Assembly: GCF_022750545.1 (NCBI RefSeq)
Contig: NZ_PUIC01000012.1
Span: 35,279 to 99,278, forward strand
Source: Caulobacter sp. CCUG 60055
GTDB lineage: Bacteria > Pseudomonadota > Alphaproteobacteria > Caulobacterales > Caulobacteraceae
Reading direction: 5' to 3'
DNA: 64,000 bases
Part shown: positions 58,855-64,000 of the stretch, one piece after another
Position numbering within the stretch: position 1 is the first letter of the stretch
How the letters are laid out: each line of letters starts with the position of its first letter
The notes under the pieces: generated by a model
What the model was told of the DNA's origin: nothing
The model's database searches: none
Seen by the model: the letters and a program-made list of their open reading frames with translations, nothing else
Position numbers and translations under genes: made by a program

Positions 58855-59654
58855 CCCTCGAACCGATTCAATACCTCCTCGGTGCCTTGTCCGGGGGTCT
58901 CGTGGGCTTCACGCTCGGTCTGGTGGGGGGAGGCGGATCAATCCTGGCCGTCCCTCTGATGGTCTACCTGGTCGGCGTCCCCAGCCCGCACGTGGCGATC
59001 GGCACCAGCGCACTCGCAGTCGCGGCGAACGCAGCAGCGGGGCTGATGAACCATGCGCGCAACGGCACCGTAAAGTGGCGCTGCGCGCTGATGTATGCCG
59101 GTGCCGGCATTGCCGGAGCCTTCGCAGGCTCCACCGTCGGCAAAGCCTTCGACGGGCAGAAACTGCTCTTCCTGTTCGCGATCGTCATGGTGGTTGTGGG
59201 TGTCCTCATGCTGCGAGGCCGCGGCGACATCGGCAACCCAGGTGCGGAATGTAACCGCGAGAAGGCACCCAAGGTTCTGGGCTATGGTCTCGGCACGGGC
59301 GTCTTCTCCGGATTCTTTGGGATCGGAGGCGGGTTCCTGATTGTACCCGGCCTGGTCGCCTCGACAGGGATGCCGATCCTCAACGCGATCGGATCATCGC
59401 TCGTCGCCGTGACGGCCTTCGGCCTGACAACGGCGCTCAACTACGCCTTCTCCGGCCTGATCGACTGGCCCCTGGCGGGCATCTTTGTCGTCGGCGGCCT
59501 CGTCGGCAGCTTCGGCGGCGCGCTCGCAGCCAAGAAGCTCTCGGGCACCACAGGCCTGCTGACGACGGTCTTCTCAGTGCTCATCTTCGTTGTTGCCGCC
59601 TACATGCTCTGGAAGAGCGCGGGCGCATTTTTCGGGACAACCGCCAGTGTTTGA
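58851..59654 (+). CDS. Sulfite exporter TauE/SafE family protein
   Basis: 267 residues, about eight membrane helices. The first helix carries GLVGGGGSILAVPLMVYLVG and the internal repeat FFGIGGGFLIVPGLV, the duplicated signature of the family. It would export sulfite or related anions produced by the dioxygenase. ATGA overlap with the SQR fusion upstream; 8-bp overlap with the oxidase gene downstream. Confidence 0.92.
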   Translation: MTLEPIQYLLGALSGGLVGFTLGLVGGGGSILAVPLMVYLVGVPSPHVAIGTSALAVAANAAAGLMNHARNGTVKWRCALMYAGAGIAGAFAGSTVGKAFDGQKLLFLFAIVMVVVGVLMLRGRGDIGNPGAECNREKAPKVLGYGLGTGVFSGFFGIGGGFLIVPGLVASTGMPILNAIGSSLVAVTAFGLTTALNYAFSGLIDWPLAGIFVVGGLVGSFGGALAAKKLSGTTGLLTTVFSVLIFVVAAYMLWKSAGAFFGTTASV

Positions 59655-61059
59655 TCATCTCGATCCCGTCATACTGGCGCGCATCCAGTTCGCCTTCACC
59701 GTCAGCTTTCACTTCATCTTCCCCTCCTTCTCCATCGGCCTCGCCAGCTACCTGGCCGTCCTCGAGGGGCTTTGGCTGAAGACTGGCAAAAGCGTCTATC
59801 TGGACCTGTTCAAATACTGGCTGAAGATCTTCGCCGTGGTCTTTGCCATGGGTGTCGTTTCCGGCATCGTCATGTCCTATCAGTTCGGGACGAACTGGTC
59901 GGTCTTCTCGGTCAAAACCGGGCCAGTGCTCGGCCCCCTCATGGCCTATGAGGTCCTGACCGCCTTCTTCCTTGAAGCGGGGTTCCTGGGGGTCATGCTG
60001 TTCGGCATGAGCAAGGTGGGCCGGAAGCTGCATTTTGCAGCGACCTGTATGGTGGCGCTGGGCACCTTCATTTCGGCCACCTGGATTCTCAGCGTGAACA
60101 GCTGGATGCAGACGCCGACCGGCTTCGAAATCAATGCAGCGGGTCAGTTCGTTCCGGCCGGATCATGGCTCACGATCATCTTCAACCCCAGCTTCCCCTA
60201 CAGACTCCTGCACACCCTCATCGCCTCCTACCTGACAACCTCGCTCGTCGTAGGGGCTGTCGGTGCATGGCACCTGCTGAAGGACCGCAACAACCCCTAT
60301 GCCCGCAAGATGTTCTCCATGGCCATGTGGATGGCGGCCATCGTGGCTCCGATCCAGATCTTCGCGGGCGACCTGCACGGCCTAAACACGCTGGAGCACC
60401 AGCCTGCCAAGGTCATGGCGATGGAGGGACACTATGAAAGCCATCCCGATGGTGCGCCGCTGATCCTGTTTGGCATTCCGAACAGCGCCGAGAAGCGCGT
60501 CGACTACGCCATCGAGATCCCCAAAGCCTCATCCCTGATCCTGAAACATGACTCGAACGCGCCGCTGGCCGGGTTGGACACGATCCCCGATAACCGCGAA
60601 CCCCCGGTCGCCATCGTCTTCTGGTCCTTCCGCGTGATGGTCGGCCTCGGCTTCGCGATGCTGGGCCTCGGGGTGATCAGCCTCGTCGCCCGTACCCGTC
60701 GATCGCTATACGACTGGCCGCTGCTGCACCGGCTCGCCATCCTGATGGGGCCGACCGGTTTTGTGGCGGTCATCGCGGGATGGATCACGACCGAGGTGGG
60801 GCGACAGCCTTATACCGTCTATGGTCATCTGCTGACGGGGCAATCCCACTCCCCGCTCGCGGCCCCGGCCGTTGCGGCTTCGTTGATCGCCTTCGTGGTC
60901 GTCTACTTTTTCGTGTTCGGCGCTGGCGCCTGGTATCTGCTGAAGCTGATGGGCCACACACCCCAAGCCCATGAGACCGAACCGCCACAAACGCCGATTC
61001 GGTCCGCTGGCATCACACCCGCACCCGCGCTTGATGGCGCACCCCGACCGGCGGAGTAA
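59647..61059 (+). CDS. cioA: Cytochrome bd/cyanide-insensitive ubiquinol oxidase subunit I
   Basis: 470 residues from a GTG start inside the end of tauE. Haem ligands appear conserved: His22 (SFHFIFP), His189 (RLLHTLIASY) and Met331 (FRVMVGLG). Quinol-binding residues lie in KVMAMEGHYE. The Q-loop is short, as in CIO-type oxidases. The signature GRQPW reads GRQPY (385-389). Catalyses quinol oxidation and O2 reduction in the inner membrane. Bd-type oxidases are known to resist sulfide, which suits this operon. Confidence 0.93.
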   Translation: MFDHLDPVILARIQFAFTVSFHFIFPSFSIGLASYLAVLEGLWLKTGKSVYLDLFKYWLKIFAVVFAMGVVSGIVMSYQFGTNWSVFSVKTGPVLGPLMAYEVLTAFFLEAGFLGVMLFGMSKVGRKLHFAATCMVALGTFISATWILSVNSWMQTPTGFEINAAGQFVPAGSWLTIIFNPSFPYRLLHTLIASYLTTSLVVGAVGAWHLLKDRNNPYARKMFSMAMWMAAIVAPIQIFAGDLHGLNTLEHQPAKVMAMEGHYESHPDGAPLILFGIPNSAEKRVDYAIEIPKASSLILKHDSNAPLAGLDTIPDNREPPVAIVFWSFRVMVGLGFAMLGLGVISLVARTRRSLYDWPLLHRLAILMGPTGFVAVIAGWITTEVGRQPYTVYGHLLTGQSHSPLAAPAVAASLIAFVVVYFFVFGAGAWYLLKLMGHTPQAHETEPPQTPIRSAGITPAPALDGAPRPAE

Positions 61060-61062
61060 GCC

Positions 61063-62088
61063 ATGACCTATGCACTCGATCTGACGGTCATCTGGGCCTT
61101 CATCATCGCCTTTGCCGTGTTTGCCTATGTCGTCATGGACGGCTTCGATCTCGGGATCGGCATCCTGTTTCCCTTCTTCGCCGTGGGCGAGGAACGGGAT
61201 CAGGCCATGAATTCGATCGCTCCGGTTTGGGACGGCAATGAGACGTGGCTGGTGCTGGGCGGCGGCGGGCTCTTCGCGGCCTTTCCGCTCGCCTACGGCA
61301 TCATCCTGCCCGCCACATATCCGCTGATGATCGCGATGCTGCTGGGCCTCGTGTTTCGCGGCGTCGCGTTCGAGTTCCGGTGGCGCGATCCACGCCACCG
61401 GGCGCTCTGGGACGTCGCGTTCACCGTCGGCTCGGTCGTCGCCGCTATGGCGCAAGGCATGATCTTGGGCGCGATCCTTCAGGGGGTCACCGTCGTCGAA
61501 AGCGTCGAGGCCGGGGGCTGGGCGTATGCCGGGGCCTGGCTCGACTGGCTGACCCCGTTCAGCCTGCTGACCGGCATTGGTGTGGTCGCCGGCTACGCGC
61601 TTTTGGGCGCGACCTGGCTGATCTGGAAGGTCGAGGGCACGGCCCAAGGTCATGCCGTGCGGCTGGCGCGCATCCTCGGCGTCGCGACGCTCAGCGGCAT
61701 GGCCGCCGTCAGCGCCGCAACGCCCTTCCTCGACTACGCCTACTGGGAGCGCTGGTTCGAGATGCCGGGGGTTCTCCTGACCGCTCAGGTTCCGATCCTG
61801 GTCGTGATCGCGGGGCTCTTCTTCTTCCGCAGCCTGAACAAGGGGTCGGAACGCCTGCCCTTCGCCATCGCGCTCGGCCTATTCCTGCTTGGCTTCGCGG
61901 GCCTTGGGATCAGCCTCTTTCCCTACATCGTGCCCGACCAGATCACGATCTGGGACGCGGCGGCGCCCGCGTCGAGCCAGTTGTTCATGCTGGTCGGGAC
62001 CGTGATCATCGTCCCCATAATCCTCGCCTATACCGCCTGGGCCTATTGGGTCTTTCGCGGCAAGGTCGGCACGCACGGGTATCATTGA
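61063..62088 (+). CDS. cioB: Cytochrome bd/CIO ubiquinol oxidase subunit II
   Basis: 341 residues, about eight membrane helices. Typical start: AYVVMDGFDLGIGILFPFF and WDGNETWLVLGGGGLFAAFP; late segment LFPYIVPDQITIWDAAAP. Forms the heterodimer with subunit I, 3 bp upstream. Its TGA overlaps the ATG of the DUF2474 mini-gene. Confidence 0.95.
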   Translation: MTYALDLTVIWAFIIAFAVFAYVVMDGFDLGIGILFPFFAVGEERDQAMNSIAPVWDGNETWLVLGGGGLFAAFPLAYGIILPATYPLMIAMLLGLVFRGVAFEFRWRDPRHRALWDVAFTVGSVVAAMAQGMILGAILQGVTVVESVEAGGWAYAGAWLDWLTPFSLLTGIGVVAGYALLGATWLIWKVEGTAQGHAVRLARILGVATLSGMAAVSAATPFLDYAYWERWFEMPGVLLTAQVPILVVIAGLFFFRSLNKGSERLPFAIALGLFLLGFAGLGISLFPYIVPDQITIWDAAAPASSQLFMLVGTVIIVPIILAYTAWAYWVFRGKVGTHGYH

Positions 62089-62201
62089 TGGACGAAGTGC
62101 CTCTTTGGAAACGGCTGCTATGGATGTTCGCGATCTGGACCATGAGCGTCGCCGCCCTCGGTATCGTCGCGCTCGTTATCAGGACCTGGCTAAACGCTTA
62201 G
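62088..62201 (+). CDS. DUF2474/CydX-like mini-subunit
   Basis: 37 residues: a charged start (MDEVPLWKRL), one membrane helix (LWMFAIWTMSVAALGIVALV) and a short tail. Small single-helix proteins after cioB/cydB stabilise the oxidase haem site in known cases (CydX family). TGATG overlap with cioB leaves little doubt that it is translated. Confidence 0.85.
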   Translation: MDEVPLWKRLLWMFAIWTMSVAALGIVALVIRTWLNA

Positions 62202-62234
62202 ATTCTGCATTCTGTCAATTAAGTGAGGCCGCCC

Positions 62235-63098
62235 ATGACGAATGCCCAATCCGACGCCTCCGAGACCCCTCAGCCCGAGGACTGGGCGGGTGAAATGGGC
62301 ACCCGATGGTTGGCCGGCATCGACCAGTTTGAATCGATGATCGCGCCGATCGGCGACGCCCTGCTAGCAAGAGCGTCTTTCAAGACCGGGGAACACGTCC
62401 TCGATCTGGGATGCGGTGGCGGGGCGAACAGTCTTACGATCGCAGAGTCGGTCGGCCCGGGAGGGTCCGTCACCGGCATCGACATCTCGCCCGACCTGAT
62501 CGCCAAAGCTCGCGAACGGGCCGAAGCCGCCGACACTCGCAATGCGACATTCGAATGCGGCGATGCGGCGTCCTATAAGCCGGAGGCGGCCTTCGACAGG
62601 ATGGTCTCCCGCCTTGGCAGCATGTTCTTCCCGCACCCGGTCGAAGCCTTTTCCAATTTGCACGGCTGCCTCAAGCAGGGCGGTCGACTTGACCTCGCGG
62701 TCTGGGGTCCGCCTCGTGACAATCCCTGGATGATGGAAATGATGGCCGCACTGCGACGTCACATCGACGTGCCGCCGGCTGTGCCTCGCGCGCCGGGGCC
62801 GTTCGCCTTCGAGGACACGGATTACTTAAGAACCGTCCTGGAAAACGCGGGGTTCGCCGATATCGACATCATCGCCTACCATGGTCTGCAACCGATTGGT
62901 GGGGTGGGTGCCTCGCCGGATGTCGCGGTTAACTTCGCCATGTCTTCATTGGCTGCGGGCCGTCTAGTCCAACACGAGGACGAGAGTCTTCAGCACCGCG
63001 TTCGGGAAGATTTGCTCACGGTGTTCGGTCACCATCATGTCGAAGGACAAGGCGTGATGATGGCAGGCAAGGCCTGGCTCGTCTCCGCGTCAACGTAA
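62235..63098 (+). CDS. Class I SAM-dependent methyltransferase
   Basis: 287 residues. SAM-binding motif I VLDLGCGGGANSLTIAE, acidic loop VTGIDISPDL, motif post-I region ATFECGDAASY, and a methyltransferase-11/25-like core. ATG has GTGAGG 7 bp upstream. It follows the oxidase genes by 33 bp and may share their transcript; the substrate is unknown. UbiE-like or small-molecule methylation are both possible. Confidence 0.85.
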   Translation: MTNAQSDASETPQPEDWAGEMGTRWLAGIDQFESMIAPIGDALLARASFKTGEHVLDLGCGGGANSLTIAESVGPGGSVTGIDISPDLIAKARERAEAADTRNATFECGDAASYKPEAAFDRMVSRLGSMFFPHPVEAFSNLHGCLKQGGRLDLAVWGPPRDNPWMMEMMAALRRHIDVPPAVPRAPGPFAFEDTDYLRTVLENAGFADIDIIAYHGLQPIGGVGASPDVAVNFAMSSLAAGRLVQHEDESLQHRVREDLLTVFGHHHVEGQGVMMAGKAWLVSAST

Positions 63099-63224
63099 TC
63101 CGCCGGCAACGATCCAGCCGCGTTGCCAATCCCTTGCAGAGAAAACACCGGAAGTTAGAAGGGCAGGACCAATAGACGGCCTCCGCACACCGAGCCGGCA
63201 TCCGTTGAGCGGGGATTAAAGCCA

Positions 63225-63848
63225 ATGTCTGTCCAGCGCCTACGCAATATCGTCCAATTGTCTGTTCAGACCCTCTTTCGCCAGATCGCGGGTGGGCGCG
63301 TGGAATGCGAGAGCGAAGCGACCCTCCAGCTCCACCTCGGGCGTATCATCGCCACGGCCGCCGACCTCGAAATTATAAGCGAACGCGAGACCTTCTCGGT
63401 CCAGTTGGAAAAGCGCCTGCTCGGCGCAGGTGGCAAACGCGGCCGCATCGATGTGTGGTTCCGGATCACAGATGACGAGGGTCGTCAGTGGCGATGCGCG
63501 ATCGAGCTGAAATTCTTCAAACGCAAAAATCACCGCGAACCCAACAATCGCTATGAGGTTTTCAAGGACATCGCGCGCCTTGAAAGTTGCGGCGACGTCG
63601 CGGATGTCGGCTTCATGATCGTCGGCACAGACCATCTGCATTACGTCAGCAACGAGGCCTATTCCGGAGCGACTAGCGACTTCGACTTTCGCAACGGAGC
63701 GACATATCAGGCCGGAAAGACCCTGAGCTACAACACCGGCAGCGACTTCGGCCCGCCCATCACGCTAGCCCGCGACTACCAGTTCCAGTGGGCGGAGGGT
63801 ACGACTTCGCTTCATTATCTCTTGGTCGAAGTGTCACCGACGCCATGA
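63225..63848 (+). CDS. Uncharacterised protein with a PD-(D/E)XK nuclease-like motif
   Basis: 207 residues, no export signal. An N-terminal acidic helix (ESEATLQLHLGRI) is followed by ERETF, then GRIDVWF and, 13 residues on, CAIELKFFKRKN. The D ... ExK arrangement is that of PD-(D/E)XK nucleases. The C-terminal half (YEVFKDIARLESCGDVADVG, FMIVGTDHLHY) would complete the alpha/beta fold. I do not recognise a named family; a restriction- or repair-type nuclease is an inference. Possible start has GGGGA upstream. Followed with a 4-bp overlap by the next frame. Confidence 0.6.
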   Translation: MSVQRLRNIVQLSVQTLFRQIAGGRVECESEATLQLHLGRIIATAADLEIISERETFSVQLEKRLLGAGGKRGRIDVWFRITDDEGRQWRCAIELKFFKRKNHREPNNRYEVFKDIARLESCGDVADVGFMIVGTDHLHYVSNEAYSGATSDFDFRNGATYQAGKTLSYNTGSDFGPPITLARDYQFQWAEGTTSLHYLLVEVSPTP

Positions 63849-63985
63849 ACCCAGTAGCGTTCGCCCTCAGCGCCCTTGCTTTCTCAATGATGGCGACGCC
63901 CGCCCGTGCGGACCCCTGCGAAGGTCGCCTGCCCTCTCAGCCGGGGCAGCAGTTTGCGGGAACAGTCCGCTATGTCGGTGTGTGA
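63845..63985 (+). CDS. Short exported protein, thermonuclease-like N-terminus
   Basis: 46 residues. Signal peptide (ALSALAFSMMATPARA) then DPCEGRLPSQPGQQFAGTVRYVGV and a stop. From memory the stretch after the signal resembles the N-terminus of alphaproteobacterial thermonuclease-family proteins, where RYVGDGDSL continues into the enzyme; here the frame closes at exactly that point. It is therefore probably a frameshifted gene whose remainder lies past the window. ATGA-type overlap with the preceding gene. Confidence 0.45.
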   Translation: MNPVAFALSALAFSMMATPARADPCEGRLPSQPGQQFAGTVRYVGV

Positions 63986-64000
63986 ATCGGCGTGGAAAAT

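Noticed and set aside
61245..62087. Long frame over cioB that ends with the DUF2474 sequence
   Set aside because: Only its last 37 codons are real; the rest is a shadow of cioB.
1..64000. CRISPR arrays, tRNA or rRNA genes
   Set aside because: None of their repeat or cloverleaf patterns were seen on reading the window.

Overview
The window reads as chromosomal DNA of a high-GC alphaproteobacterium, most likely a member of the Caulobacterales (Phenylobacterium/Caulobacter type). This rests on codon use, frequent GTG starts, tight ATGA overlaps, FecI/FecR and TonB-receptor density, and the SapC/filamentous-haemagglutinin locus. It is inferred from gene content; no rRNA or other marker is present. 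I saw no tRNA, rRNA, CRISPR array, intact transposase or integrase.

Layout. (1) 0-7.7 kb: a TetR regulator diverges from a complete heterotetrameric sarcosine oxidase operon (soxB-soxD-soxA-soxG) that runs into purU, followed by a LysR gene. (2) 7.7-18.7 kb, all minus strand: an ECF sigma factor, N-acetyl-D-glutamate racemase (dgcA), a serine hydrolase, a PLP dehydratase, dgcN, a POT peptide transporter, an ornithine-cyclodeaminase-like protein, an M19 dipeptidase, a DauA-like D-amino-acid dehydrogenase, and the C-terminal half of a broken M13 peptidase. Together this looks like a D-amino-acid/small-peptide catabolic island. An ATACA-N4-TGTAT inverted repeat occurs both at the sox promoter and upstream of the dipeptidase, hinting at shared control. 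(3) 18.9-23.9 kb: three exported alpha/beta hydrolases diverging from a GntR/FCD regulator. (4) 23.9-44.2 kb: a long minus-strand operon centred on a 4129-residue two-partner-secretion exoprotein (TpsA, DUF3739 type) with its TpsB transporter, a DUF2341-ExbB fusion, ExbD, TonB, a porin, a small exported protein and a SapC-family protein. (5) 44.3-50.3 kb, same strand: AraC regulator, FecR, FecI, a second TonB, a separate STN-domain protein and a TonB-dependent receptor. Blocks 4 and 5 together form a surface/secretion island with its own proton-motive-force coupling and signalling, and are the best candidate for an undescribed system.

(6) 50.4-51.6 kb: a LysR gene and a decayed peptidase start, then an abrupt change in base composition. 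(7) 51.7-62.2 kb: an ArsR-SRPBCC pair, a 0.7 kb gene-free stretch, then a reactive-sulfur defence and respiration cluster. A BigR-like ArsR regulator and a peroxiredoxin diverge from a persulfide dioxygenase, two YeeE/YedE half-proteins, a second peroxiredoxin, a DUF2892 protein, a DUF442-SQR fusion, a TauE exporter and a cytochrome bd/CIO oxidase with its DUF2474 mini-subunit. Sulfide would be oxidised to persulfide by the SQR, electrons would enter the quinone pool and leave through a sulfide-tolerant bd-type oxidase, and persulfide would be oxidised to sulfite and exported. (8) 62.2-64 kb: a methyltransferase, a PD-(D/E)XK-like protein of unknown role, and a short thermonuclease-like N-terminus at the window edge.
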